NCBI GenBank assembly: GCA_014376435.1
Contig: JACMRL010000004.1
Span: forward strand, 237,329 to 301,328
Length of the DNA stretch: 64,000 bases
Direction: 5' to 3'
Origin: Bdellovibrio sp.
GTDB lineage: Bacteria; Bdellovibrionota; Bdellovibrionia; Bdellovibrionales; Bdellovibrionaceae
Of this stretch, positions 53,327 through 61,874 are shown one piece after another (the stretch's first letter is position 1; every line of letters begins with the position of its first letter). The notes under the pieces are model-generated. The model saw only the letters and a program-made list of their open reading frames with translations. It was not told the DNA's origin and searched no databases. The translations under genes and the position numbers were made by a program.

Positions 53327-54361
53327 ATGATTGCCGCAGAAAAGTATCGCATCGTTAAATATGTTTTAGTGTCTGCAGTTTTACTTTTGTTCGCTTACAC
53401 TTTTACACCTTTTTTTACCGCTATTCTTTTAGCGGTGCTTTTTGCATTTGCTTTAGAAAGTCGTTTTAAAAAATTCTCTAAAAAAAATATTAATCGTCCT
53501 TGGCTAACGATTGCATTTTTAGTCGGAATGTTTTTGCTGGTGACAATTCCCGTGGGCTTAGTGGTCGTTAAAACGATATCAACCGTTAAAAAATATTCGG
53601 ACGTTGGTTTTCAAACAACGCCGCTTTATATGTCGACCGAAAAAATGGTTCATCGCTTCACGGAACAAATTTACGGCGTCGCGAACAAGATCGATGTTGA
53701 TTTAACTCATCTGCCGCAGCCAAGTGATATCGTTAGTAAAGGTGCAGTCATTGTGGGCGCAGCTGCGACAGGATTACTAGGCATTTTACCAGATATTGGG
53801 TTGGGAATTTTTGTCTTTGCCCTAGTTCTTTACTTCCTATTAACTGAGTCAGAAAAATTAAAAAAAGGTATTTTAAAGTTAGATCTGGTGGCGCCTAAAG
53901 AACTGGATCAAATGATTATGACTACTCAAAAAAGTAGCTACACGGCCTTGGTTGCGTCCGCAATGATCGGCTGCGTGCAAGCGGGAACTTTATCTATCAT
54001 CGCTTACTTTTTTGGCTTTACGGAATTTATGGTTTTATTTGTGATCACTTTTATTTTCTCTTTAATTCCCGTGATAGGGGCCGCTCCCGTGGCCATATTT
54101 TTAGCTTTAACCGCATACATCCAAGATCAAAACGGCGTCGCAATCTGCATGCTTGTGACCGCTGTGATTGTGGGTAGCGTGGATAATATCGTTAAGCCAT
54201 TAATTGCAAATTCAAATGATGAAGTTCATCCAATCGTATCACTTTTATCTTTGATCGGGGCGATTATGGTTTTTGGTGCTCCGGGGATTTTACTTGGTCC
54301 CGTACTAACTGATTTAGCCTACAACATTGGGCCTATTCTTTTTCCATCCAAAGATGTTTAA
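53327..54361 (+). CDS. AI-2E family (PerM-like) transporter
   Basis: Eight or so hydrophobic segments are arranged as in the AI-2E/PerM family, with the hallmarks LGIFVFALVLYFLLTESEKL, the loop to TALVASAMIGCVQAGTLS, and C-terminal NIVKPLIANSNDEVHPIVSLLSLIGA. Members export diverse small molecules or act as Na+/H+ antiporters; autoinducer-2 export is only one reported case. It is co-transcribed with the chalcone-isomerase-like gene (1-base spacing) and followed by a short terminator hairpin. Confidence 0.9.
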   Translation: MIAAEKYRIVKYVLVSAVLLLFAYTFTPFFTAILLAVLFAFALESRFKKFSKKNINRPWLTIAFLVGMFLLVTIPVGLVVVKTISTVKKYSDVGFQTTPLYMSTEKMVHRFTEQIYGVANKIDVDLTHLPQPSDIVSKGAVIVGAAATGLLGILPDIGLGIFVFALVLYFLLTESEKLKKGILKLDLVAPKELDQMIMTTQKSSYTALVASAMIGCVQAGTLSIIAYFFGFTEFMVLFVITFIFSLIPVIGAAPVAIFLALTAYIQDQNGVAICMLVTAVIVGSVDNIVKPLIANSNDEVHPIVSLLSLIGAIMVFGAPGILLGPVLTDLAYNIGPILFPSKDV

Positions 54362-54411
54362 AGACCTAAAGTCGTCTCCTTGTAAAACAACTTGTCAGTC
54401 TATTATTCTGT

Positions 54412-54432
54412 AAGGCCACGTACGGCCTTTTA
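54412..54432 (+). terminator. Short intrinsic terminator after the AI-2E-type gene
   Basis: AAGGCC (54412-54417) and GGCCTT (54424-54429) pair around ACGTAC and run into TTTTAT. The stem is short, so efficiency may be modest. Confidence 0.55.
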
Positions 54433-54524
54433 TCATGAAAGCCAATGGCGCCTTAATTGCTTTGTATTGAGTGGAGCAGTCCCTGTCAAAATAATTGACA
54501 GCCTTGTTGCACGTAGGAGTTTTT

Positions 54525-56645
54525 ATGAAGCGCATTTTACCCATCATCGCGACCGTGTTTTCAAGTGCTACGCTTTTTGCGGCGGCGCCGTCAACTTCGC
54601 TAAGTACAAAAATGACTGAATTTAGCATGCCTCCCGGCTACGAATGCCCGCTTTTTTCTAACTCACCCTACGGTGATATGTTAACGGCCTTAGATAAAAT
54701 GCAAGATAACTTGAATAAAGTTTTTCAACAATGCGGCAATAAAATTGAAGATACAAAAACAATTCAGACCGCAAATGAATTACGTAATAAAATTTTTGAC
54801 GCTCAAAAAATGCAGTCCAGTGGTCAAACTTTTAAATTAAACTCGACGGCCGACGCCATCGTTACTTTAACCACTCATTTACAAAAATCTTTAGTCAGCT
54901 TGGCGGCATCGAAAACATCGGCCTGTTACCAATCAGAATCGCAATTCCGTAGCGTGATTTTTTCGATCAACGATACCTTTCAAAGCATGGCTCCGTTAGT
55001 GATTGATTTAGTTTCTAAAAACCCGGGCTTAGCACAAAGCTTAGGGCCGGCCGTGAAAATTTTTGCGGGCGCCGATGCAATTTCTAAAAGTTTAACTTTA
55101 ATTGAACAAATCGCGAAAGATTCTATTCAGTTCGATATGACAGATCCAGAGTTACGCTTAAATACCGTAAAAAACATCTGTCAATTTATGAAGCTGTACA
55201 ACCGCTTAGATTCTTTACGTTTATATCGTTTAGGACAAATTCAATCGGTCAGCGAAAAATTTGTCGCTGAAATCAAAGAAAAAAACGCTAAAGTCGATGA
55301 ACTTAAACGCAGCCTGAGCATTAAACCCAAAAGTGGAATTGGCGCGGAAGGTGCCACGTATATGTTTTCGCGTATTGAAGGTGATGATGACCTTTCAAGT
55401 TCGGAAGGAAAAGTTCGCTTATTTTCAGAGCTTAAAAGCGGCTTAGCTGACCAACAGAATAAAGTTAAATTAGCGATAGATATTTTTGAAAGTTCAAAAC
55501 AAAAAGACCAAATCCCCGAGATTTCTCAGTGCCAAGTTATTCTAAGCACGTTAGCAAATAGCACGCTAACTCAGTATAAAGAAAAAGTAGAAAAATTTGC
55601 CAATGCAGTCGGCGATCGCAGCGACTACCGTTTGCAATTAGATATTTTAAAAGCTTATGAAGATGATATTCGTGCGGCGACGAAAACTTCTGACCGTAAC
55701 TTGTGCGCGAAGCTTGGTTATGATTTATTAAATAAGCTTGGTGTATTTTTAGATTCAAGCGCCGGCATTTTAGCTAACTTTGAAAATCGTATGATTTCTG
55801 AAAAAGGCGAGTTTTATGTGTTTCAAGCGCAAGAATTAAAAACCAAAGAAATCGAGGCAAAAGCGATTGAATCTAACTACGCTAATTTAAAAACAATGTT
55901 AAATTACGCATCGTTTGAATCAAGTGAAGTTGAAAAAAGAGCCAAGGGTATTTACAAATATTTATTTGCCGGCCCAGATAAAGTTGAATCCGATTGCAAA
56001 AATAGAGTAGAGAAAGAAAAATGTGACCTTGCCGATGGTATTGCAGGTATAGCGAAAGCTTATTATCAAGAATATCGTAATCAAGGTCCGGTGTATGAGT
56101 TAATTTTAAATAATGAGCTTTATTTTAAATCAGCTTACAGCGAAATGTTAAAAGCGATCACAAAGGTACAAAAGTATGAAGATCAATTTGTAGCCGCTCC
56201 GAAATCAACCTCTCACGTAAGTCGCGAAGTATTTAATGATTACATCGAGCGTCGCCAAAAAAATGCATTTGAAATGCCACACATCTCTTTAAAATATTTA
56301 GTCAAAGGTACGTCCGCCCATACCGTGATGTGTTTGGACTTAAATAATGCCGTCGAGCAGTATGCAGTTGCCGCCACTCACATGATGAGCAGCGTAGGTC
56401 TGTGTGAGATTATTAAAAATGTTTTAAGTCAGCCTAAAGTTTCTGAGAAACTAAAAAGCTATTGTTTACCTTTAAATGATCAAGTAGCTTCGGGTATTAA
56501 CAACATGCGCTTTAAAATGATGGGCGAATTTGACGGTACGACCACCGCCCGCGAAGGCAATATCACACGATCATTTGCTCGTGCTCCCCGAACTTTTGTA
56601 GAAAGTTTGCAAGTTAAAGTGATTGAACTAGGCTGTAGGAAATAG
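54525..56645 (+). CDS. Large secreted helical protein of unknown function (706 aa)
   Basis: The ATG at 54525 has GTAGGAG 6 bases upstream and a signal peptide (MKRILPIIATVFSSATLFAA). The rest is almost wholly helical with heptad-like stretches (EKFVAEIKEKNAKVDELKRS, QAQELKTKEIEAKAIESNYA) and about ten scattered cysteines (YECPLF, FQQCGN, SACYQS, KNICQF, QCQVIL, ESDCKNR, EKCDLAD and others), so disulfides are likely in the periplasm. No domain is recognised. It may be an envelope scaffold or secreted structural protein. The extended frame from 54495 is not used. Confidence 0.75.
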   Translation: MKRILPIIATVFSSATLFAAAPSTSLSTKMTEFSMPPGYECPLFSNSPYGDMLTALDKMQDNLNKVFQQCGNKIEDTKTIQTANELRNKIFDAQKMQSSGQTFKLNSTADAIVTLTTHLQKSLVSLAASKTSACYQSESQFRSVIFSINDTFQSMAPLVIDLVSKNPGLAQSLGPAVKIFAGADAISKSLTLIEQIAKDSIQFDMTDPELRLNTVKNICQFMKLYNRLDSLRLYRLGQIQSVSEKFVAEIKEKNAKVDELKRSLSIKPKSGIGAEGATYMFSRIEGDDDLSSSEGKVRLFSELKSGLADQQNKVKLAIDIFESSKQKDQIPEISQCQVILSTLANSTLTQYKEKVEKFANAVGDRSDYRLQLDILKAYEDDIRAATKTSDRNLCAKLGYDLLNKLGVFLDSSAGILANFENRMISEKGEFYVFQAQELKTKEIEAKAIESNYANLKTMLNYASFESSEVEKRAKGIYKYLFAGPDKVESDCKNRVEKEKCDLADGIAGIAKAYYQEYRNQGPVYELILNNELYFKSAYSEMLKAITKVQKYEDQFVAAPKSTSHVSREVFNDYIERRQKNAFEMPHISLKYLVKGTSAHTVMCLDLNNAVEQYAVAATHMMSSVGLCEIIKNVLSQPKVSEKLKSYCLPLNDQVASGINNMRFKMMGEFDGTTTAREGNITRSFARAPRTFVESLQVKVIELGCRK

Positions 56646-56646
56646 T

Positions 56647-57798
56647 CTAGTTCGTAGATTTTAGAAAATGAAGATCAATACAGTCTTCCTGATACAAACC
56701 AAAGCCAAAACGAAGTCGCGTACCGCGGTAGTCAGTATGCACTTTGTTCGCGCGTAGTAAATCATGTAGTTCTTTGGTTTTATCCGCATCACCAATTTCA
56801 AAAGCAAAGAAATGCCCGTGCTGGTTAAAGTCTCGGCGTAAAATATTTTTCTCGTTTAGAATCGGATGATGCAAACCTGCTAAGTGCTGCAAAAAATTTT
56901 TCTGCATTTTCTGAATTTGACGATGAATCTTTGCCACCGTCAGGGCCTCTTTACGAAAAAGCTCTAACACCGCTTGCAGACGATACAAGCCTGAAAAATC
57001 CATTGTCGAGCCCGCAAAGCGGTAGCCATCGTTTGAATAGACAACCTCACTACCTTGTTGCGCCAGATCAGAAAATCCCGCAAACCAGCCCGTATACTCG
57101 GGGCGCAGTTCACAATTTTTCGGAACACTCATAAAACAACAGCCCTCGCCGCCTTGGGCGTATTTATAAGAACCCGAAATGTAAAAGATGCGATCGGCAA
57201 TCGCGGACAAATCGGTCGGTACGGCCATAAAGCTATGGTACCCATCGATGACGATGATGGTTTTTGTATCTTTCACCGCATGTACGATTGCCGTTAAATC
57301 TTGAACGACAAAACCAGAATTAAAAAATACGTGGCTTAAAAAAATCAGATCGTAATTCTTAGTTTTAATTTGCTTGATAAAGTCTTTTTCAAAATTTTCA
57401 CTAACTTTAATTTTATCAACTTGCGCCTTACCTGACTCACTTAACCGATTCACTTGACGGTCGAAGCTGTAAAATTCAGAATCGGTCGTTAATACTTGAA
57501 TGGGTTTAGCTAAATCAAAACATGAAAATAAACGATACACAAATTCATGGGTATTCGGAGCAAAAACAATTTGATTAGGGCTAGGTAAGCTTAGTACATC
57601 AGCGATGAGCGCTTGCGTTGCGGGAATTTTCTTACCGAAAAAATAATCCCATTTATCATCGACATATTTTGCCGAATCGTCCCAGTATTGCAACATTGCG
57701 TGCCTCGTTACATCAGGCCAGTAGTGATGACTGTGGGCTACATAGTGCTGCACATGCGGATTTGAGTGAATAAAATGCTGGTAAAAACGCTTAGGCAT
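56647..57798 (-). CDS. Kynureninase-like PLP enzyme (aminotransferase class V fold)
   Basis: A fold-type I PLP enzyme: D185 in IVIDGYHS holds the pyridine nitrogen, and K212 in SGSYKYAQGGEG is the Schiff-base lysine. VAHSHHYWPDVTRHAM near the start matches the substrate-side region of kynureninase-like proteins. It overlaps the tryptophan 2,3-dioxygenase gene by 8 bases. Kynureninase, or a related hydrolase on (formyl)kynurenine, is therefore the likely role. It is not a close match to classical KynU, so caution applies. Confidence 0.78.
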   Translation of the reverse strand: MPKRFYQHFIHSNPHVQHYVAHSHHYWPDVTRHAMLQYWDDSAKYVDDKWDYFFGKKIPATQALIADVLSLPSPNQIVFAPNTHEFVYRLFSCFDLAKPIQVLTTDSEFYSFDRQVNRLSESGKAQVDKIKVSENFEKDFIKQIKTKNYDLIFLSHVFFNSGFVVQDLTAIVHAVKDTKTIIVIDGYHSFMAVPTDLSAIADRIFYISGSYKYAQGGEGCCFMSVPKNCELRPEYTGWFAGFSDLAQQGSEVVYSNDGYRFAGSTMDFSGLYRLQAVLELFRKEALTVAKIHRQIQKMQKNFLQHLAGLHHPILNEKNILRRDFNQHGHFFAFEIGDADKTKELHDLLRANKVHTDYRGTRLRFGFGLYQEDCIDLHFLKSTN

Positions 57799-58891
57799 TG
57801 AAGTTTAGTTTCTGACGTACTTCACTCGGAATTGCGGGTAATTGACTGCGCGGAACTAAAAAAGTAGATAAATTAAATAAATCCATGAATACACGATTAT
57901 TATCTGCGGCCTTTTTTAGATATTGGTGGCCCGATGAACCACCGGTTCCGATTTTACTTCCCAGCATTCGCTGCGCAAGCAAGGCATGGCGGTAACGCCA
58001 TGTTGTAAAGTTTTCGTCAATATCCATCATGGCGCTGAACATTTGGTAAGGCATTGCTAGCATCGGTTCATCACGGTAAAGCGCAATAAATAAGGCATTG
58101 AGCATCGCTTTTTGTGAAAGTTTTCTTTTGCCTGCTTCCACAATTTTATGATGTTCTTCGGTATTAAATAGACTGTCGAAATTTTCTTGAGTCATACGTA
58201 AATTTTCAAGTTGCATTTTTTTATCAGCTTCTGACAGATTTGCCATATTCGCATGAATCGTATCGGCATCACCTTTAAGAATATGGGTAATTGTTTTTTT
58301 ATACTCTTCCCAAAAATTAAAGTTATTCGTTGCCGTAAACGGCATGCGCTCTAACCAAGCTTCGACTAATTTAAGTAATGAAGGAATATTTTCTAAGGCC
58401 GCTAATTTGTCGCGATCTTTTTCGGTTAATCGTCCCATGAAAAATTCACGGTCGATACTTTCGCGGTTATTGGTATTTAAACCTAATTTAATTTCGATTT
58501 CGCGAAATTGCGTACTTTGAAAACCTGAAGCCGGAACCAATAAACTACGAAACTCTAAAAAATCCATCGGCGTCATTGTTTCTAAAATACCTAAATACGA
58601 CAGTAACATTTCTTGAATTTTTGTAATGCGGTCTAATCTTTGAATAATAAAACCAAATTCATTATCGGCCACTTGAGGTTTAGAAAAAATCGCCATCACT
58701 GAATTTAAGTCATGCAAAATTTGCTTAAACCAAAGCTCATAAGCTTGGTGAACCACGATGAATAAAGTCTCATCATGCGCTTCCGGATTTTCTGGATCGG
58801 CATGTTTGCGACTTAAGGGTTGCTGGCAGTCTAAAAAAGAATCTAACTTTAAATAGTCATTATAATAAACGGGACCCTGATTTTTGTGCAT
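57791..58891 (-). CDS. kynA: Tryptophan 2,3-dioxygenase
   Basis: TDO opens the indole ring of L-tryptophan with O2 to N-formylkynurenine using heme. The active-site histidine H48 is in IVVHQAYELWFKQ, the axial heme ligand H302 is in TWRYRHALLAQ, and T316 in GTGGSS contacts the substrate amino group. The C-terminal FMDLFNLSTFLVPR is typical. At 366 residues it is longer than many bacterial forms (about 280) and closer to animal length. It is translationally coupled to the kynureninase-like gene; no kynurenine formamidase is visible nearby. Confidence 0.94.
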   Translation of the reverse strand: MHKNQGPVYYNDYLKLDSFLDCQQPLSRKHADPENPEAHDETLFIVVHQAYELWFKQILHDLNSVMAIFSKPQVADNEFGFIIQRLDRITKIQEMLLSYLGILETMTPMDFLEFRSLLVPASGFQSTQFREIEIKLGLNTNNRESIDREFFMGRLTEKDRDKLAALENIPSLLKLVEAWLERMPFTATNNFNFWEEYKKTITHILKGDADTIHANMANLSEADKKMQLENLRMTQENFDSLFNTEEHHKIVEAGKRKLSQKAMLNALFIALYRDEPMLAMPYQMFSAMMDIDENFTTWRYRHALLAQRMLGSKIGTGGSSGHQYLKKAADNNRVFMDLFNLSTFLVPRSQLPAIPSEVRQKLNFNA

Positions 58892-59055
58892 GCTAAATCC
58901 TTGGTTAAAGACAAATTATCGTAAGCGTTAGAGCATTTGGCAAGGGGGAAATTTTCTACATATTTGTCATAATTCCCTACGTCTGAAGTTCATTTACGAT
59001 TAAACCTTCTCGTGGCTTCATAAATGTTTGCCAGCTTCTTGCATCAAATATTTCT

Positions 59056-60168
59056 ATGAATAAAAAAGCAAAAAATGAATTAATGTTTTTAATGGGACTT
59101 GGTGCACTTGCCTCTGTATTATTTGGCCGAAAAAAATTGGCCGCTGGCTTGGCGCTTGGCACGGCCGCCGTGGCTTTTTCAAAGAAAAAAAGCGCAGACT
59201 CTTTTGATGGAAAAGTCGCCGTCATCACGGGTGGATCTCGTGGCCTCGGTTTGGCTTTGGCTAAAAAATTAGTGATCGAAGGTTCCCGCGTCACGCTGCT
59301 GGCTCGTGATTTAGGCGAGCTAGAAAAAGCGAAAGAGCACTTATCAAAATTCACTAGCGCAGATAAAATTTGCATTTTTCAATGTGATGTTACCGATCAA
59401 GAACAAATGATCGAAGCGCTGCGTACCACGGTTAGACACTGGGGTTCGATTGATTTATTGATTAATAATGCGGGGGCGATTATTGTCGGTCCTTTTGAAT
59501 CGATGACGATGACTGATTTTGAAGCGCAGATGAAATTACACGTCTACGCAAACATTCATGCAACAAATGAAATTCTGCCCATATTCCGCCGTCGCGGGGG
59601 TGGACGCATCATTAATATTTGCTCAATGGGGGGGAAAGTTGCGGTGCCTCACATGCTTCCCTACAATACTTCAAAATTTGCGTTATCCGGGTTCTCGCAA
59701 GGAATTACGGCCGAACTTTCGCGTGAAAACATATCGGTCACGACCGTTTATCCAGCCTTGATGAGAACGGGATCACCCATTCAAGCCGTATTTAAAGGTG
59801 ATGCAGAAAAAGAATTTGCTTGGTTTGCAAATGCGGATGTTTTACCGGGTTTGTCTTTAGACGCTCACGATGCGGCAAACCAAATCATCGAAGCTTCACG
59901 TGATCGCCAAACTGAATTGGTTCCATCTTTGATTGGACGTGTGCGTATGATGGCCGCCGTACTTTTCCCTGAGCTAATGCAATCCGCGATGGGTCTGATG
60001 AATCGCTTGATGCCACGTCGTAATTCTTTCAACTACCGCACGGGGGCACAAGCGCAGACAAAAGATTCTTACGTTTTAAAAAGTTTGCAGCGCCGAGCGG
60101 AAAGCGCGGAGGCTGATCTAAACCAAACCGAGAAACATAATCCTGAATTCAATTTAGGAATTCAATAA
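59056..60168 (+). CDS. Membrane-anchored short-chain dehydrogenase/reductase
   Basis: Two short hydrophobic stretches at residues 8-42 (ELMFLMGLGALASVLFG, LAAGLALGTAAVAF) look like a membrane hairpin. The classic SDR domain follows, with the cofactor motif TGGSRGLG (58-65), NNAG (137-140) and catalytic S190, Y203 and K207 (YNTSK). After the SDR core, residues 285-370 form a charged helical extension. The substrate is unknown; relatives act on lipids or quinones. The gene stands 102 bases before a PfpI-type gene. Confidence 0.87.
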   Translation: MNKKAKNELMFLMGLGALASVLFGRKKLAAGLALGTAAVAFSKKKSADSFDGKVAVITGGSRGLGLALAKKLVIEGSRVTLLARDLGELEKAKEHLSKFTSADKICIFQCDVTDQEQMIEALRTTVRHWGSIDLLINNAGAIIVGPFESMTMTDFEAQMKLHVYANIHATNEILPIFRRRGGGRIINICSMGGKVAVPHMLPYNTSKFALSGFSQGITAELSRENISVTTVYPALMRTGSPIQAVFKGDAEKEFAWFANADVLPGLSLDAHDAANQIIEASRDRQTELVPSLIGRVRMMAAVLFPELMQSAMGLMNRLMPRRNSFNYRTGAQAQTKDSYVLKSLQRRAESAEADLNQTEKHNPEFNLGIQ

Positions 60169-60196
60169 AAGGAGACTACCCGATCTCGGGGTAGAT

Positions 60197-60229
60197 CAAG
60201 TAGTGAGCGCTCAACAAGTAGTAAGCGCT
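60197..60229. repeat. Two tandem 15-bp repeats (18-bp period)
   Basis: CAAGTAGTGAGCGCT (60197-60211) and CAAGTAGTAAGCGCT (60215-60229) differ at one base. Each contains the palindrome AGCGCT. They lie between the SDR and PfpI genes, upstream of the latter's ribosome site, and could be a regulator site. Confidence 0.5.
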
Positions 60230-60269
60230 TAAGTTTTGGTAAGCTAGAAAAAAATTCTGAGGAGGATTT

Positions 60270-60872
60270 ATGTTCGAACAAAAATTAAAAGGTAAAATAA
60301 TTGCGATGATGGCGACCGACGGTTTCGAAGAGTCGGAACTTTTTGAACCCAAAGAAGCTTTTGAAAAAGCGGGCGCCCGCGTGGACATTGTCTCGATTAA
60401 AGAAGGCGAAATTAAAGCTTGGAACAAAGATAAATGGGGTAAAACAATTAGGGTGGACGTTTTAGCTTCTTCAACCAACGCCGATGATTACAACGCTTTG
60501 GTCTTACCCGGTGGAGTTATGAACCCCGATCAATTACGCATTGACGAAGACGCCGTACATTTTGCAAATCAATTTATGATTGCGGGTAAACCAATCGCTG
60601 CGATTTGCCACGGTCCTTGGCTATTAATCGAAACTGGCATCGTCCGTGGTCGCACTTTAACTTCATGGCCTTCTTTAAAATCAGATTTAACAAACGCTGG
60701 TGCTAAATGGGTTGATCAAGAAGTGGTCGTGGACAATGGCTTAATCACTAGCCGTAAGCCCTCAGATATTCCCGCATTTTGCAAAAAAGTGATCGAAGAA
60801 ATAATCGAAGGAGTGCATACGCCACTTAAATCAAAATCATCTTTAACAAGCGAGCGCGCAATTTTAACTTAA
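60270..60872 (+). CDS. PfpI/DJ-1 family protein (YhbO-like glutamine amidotransferase fold)
   Basis: The nucleophile elbow AAICHGPWLLIE has C113 and H114, and TDGFEESEL holds the partner glutamate E20, the arrangement of PfpI/YhbO proteins. The 200 residues are a little longer than the usual 170-190, with a basic C-terminal tail (PLKSKSSLTSERAIL). Members are described as stress-response glyoxalases/deglycases or peptidases; which applies cannot be read here. A strong GAGGAGG precedes the ATG. Confidence 0.92.
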   Translation: MFEQKLKGKIIAMMATDGFEESELFEPKEAFEKAGARVDIVSIKEGEIKAWNKDKWGKTIRVDVLASSTNADDYNALVLPGGVMNPDQLRIDEDAVHFANQFMIAGKPIAAICHGPWLLIETGIVRGRTLTSWPSLKSDLTNAGAKWVDQEVVVDNGLITSRKPSDIPAFCKKVIEEIIEGVHTPLKSKSSLTSERAILT

Positions 60873-60885
60873 TAAAGGCAACACC

Positions 60886-61275
60886 ATGGCTGATGAAAGA
60901 TTAATTCAAAACGTCGCAATTTTGGGGGCCTCGGATGACCGAGGTCGTTTCTCACACCAAGCATTTATGCTTTTAAAAAGAATGGGCTACAATCCCTTAC
61001 CAATTAGTAATAGCACTAAATCCGTCGAAGGCGTAAAAACCTTCGCTCATATTACCGATATCCCGATTCCTTTTCATACTTTAACTATGTACGTGCGCCG
61101 TTCGATCTCATCACAAATTCAAGATGAGATCTTAGCCGCCCGTCCTGACCGAGTGATCTTTAACCCGGGCACTGAAAATCCATTATTAGAACACGCCCTC
61201 CGCAGCCAGGGCACACACGTCGTAAACGCTTGCACACTTGTGCTATTGCAAGCCGGAGAATTCGATAAAGCTTAA
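60886..61275 (+). CDS. CoA-binding (YccU-like) protein
   Basis: A small Rossmann-fold CoA-binding domain: VAILGASDDRGRFSHQAFMLL at the start matches the glycine-rich CoA pocket, followed by GYNPLPISNSTKSVEGV and FNPGTENPLLEHALRSQGTHVVNACTLVLL in the usual order. The 129 residues correspond to the single-domain YccU type. The biological role is unknown. It follows the PfpI gene by 13 bases and probably shares its transcript. Confidence 0.9.
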   Translation: MADERLIQNVAILGASDDRGRFSHQAFMLLKRMGYNPLPISNSTKSVEGVKTFAHITDIPIPFHTLTMYVRRSISSQIQDEILAARPDRVIFNPGTENPLLEHALRSQGTHVVNACTLVLLQAGEFDKA

Positions 61276-61332
61276 TTAACTGCCAAATTGGGTAGCTATT
61301 TACAATAAATAACCATTAAATAAATGGCTGTC

Positions 61333-61361
61333 TTGATTTTAGCGGCGATTGTAACTATAAC
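61333..61361 (+). promoter_or_regulatory. Promoter of tRNA-His
   Basis: TTGATT (61333-61338) and TATAAC (61356-61361) are 17 bases apart, with the tRNA starting 22 bases downstream. Confidence 0.75.
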
Positions 61362-61383
61362 TTTGTTCTGTCTTATCTCTGTG

Positions 61384-61459
61384 GTGGCCATAGCTCAGTT
61401 GGTAGAGCACCGGATTGTGATTCCGGTTGTCGCGGGTTCAAGCCCCGTTGGTCACCCCA
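61384..61459 (+). tRNA. tRNA-His, anticodon GTG
   Basis: The acceptor GTGGCCA pairs with TGGTCAC (one G-U), a G precedes position 1 (61383) and the discriminator is C, both histidine-specific identity elements. The D-arm AGCTCAGTTGGTAGAGC, anticodon loop TTGTGAT and T-arm GCGGG-TTCAAGC-CCCGT are canonical, and CCA is encoded (61457-61459). Mobile-element sequence begins directly on its 3' side. Confidence 0.97.
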
Positions 61460-61583
61460 ATTTTCTTCTCTTCTAAAGCTTCGATAAAGCTAACTTCGCG
61501 AAAATACAAAACAAGTAGAATCAATGGGTTACGAAACCATATAACAGCGATTCGTCACATGAAATCACAAGTCGTCACGCGAT

Positions 61584-61614
61584 TTGGCTATCATTGGCTA
61601 TCACTTGGCTATCA
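61584..61614. repeat. Three TTGGCTATCA direct repeats
   Basis: Copies at 61584-61593, 61594-61603 and 61605-61614 are identical 10-mers, the last offset by one extra C. They look like iteron or integrase/relaxosome binding sites. No gene overlaps them. Confidence 0.75.
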
Positions 61615-61716
61615 GTTTTCGAGATCAATAAACCACTCATCTTTTTTCTATCTTTTTATCGGGATACCTTCGTCAAGGGAGTTATGAACCTAAGTGACCA
61701 AGTTTATTAAAAAATC

Positions 61717-61799
61717 GGCCCTGGCTCTTTTCTCTTTTCCTCCTCACCACCCCGCCTCTACGAGACAGGGTGGTGAGGAGGGATAAACTCGCCAGGGCC
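61717..61799. repeat. Nested inverted repeat (candidate oriT or RNA structure)
   Basis: Outer arms GGCCCTGGC (61717-61725) and GCCAGGGCC (61791-61799) enclose a perfect 14-bp inner stem, 61739-61752 with 61768-61781 (core CCTCACCACCC/GGGTGGTGAGG). The inner 15-base loop itself has CTC/GAG pairing. No T-run follows, so it is not a simple terminator. It lies about 75 bases upstream of the mobilisation genes. Confidence 0.7.
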
Positions 61800-61874
61800 T
61801 ACCAGTAAAAAGAACAAAAAACAAAATAGATAAGAGGTGGGAATTTTTAATAAATAAAGAAAGAAGAAGAAAGA

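Noticed and set aside
61584..61614. CRISPR-like array
   Set aside because: The repeats are 10-mers with 0-1 base spacing and no spacers, so they are binding-site repeats, not CRISPR.
61427..61687. 86-codon plus-strand frame starting inside tRNA-His
   Set aside because: It begins in the tRNA and crosses the TTGGCTATCA repeats; a typical artefact.
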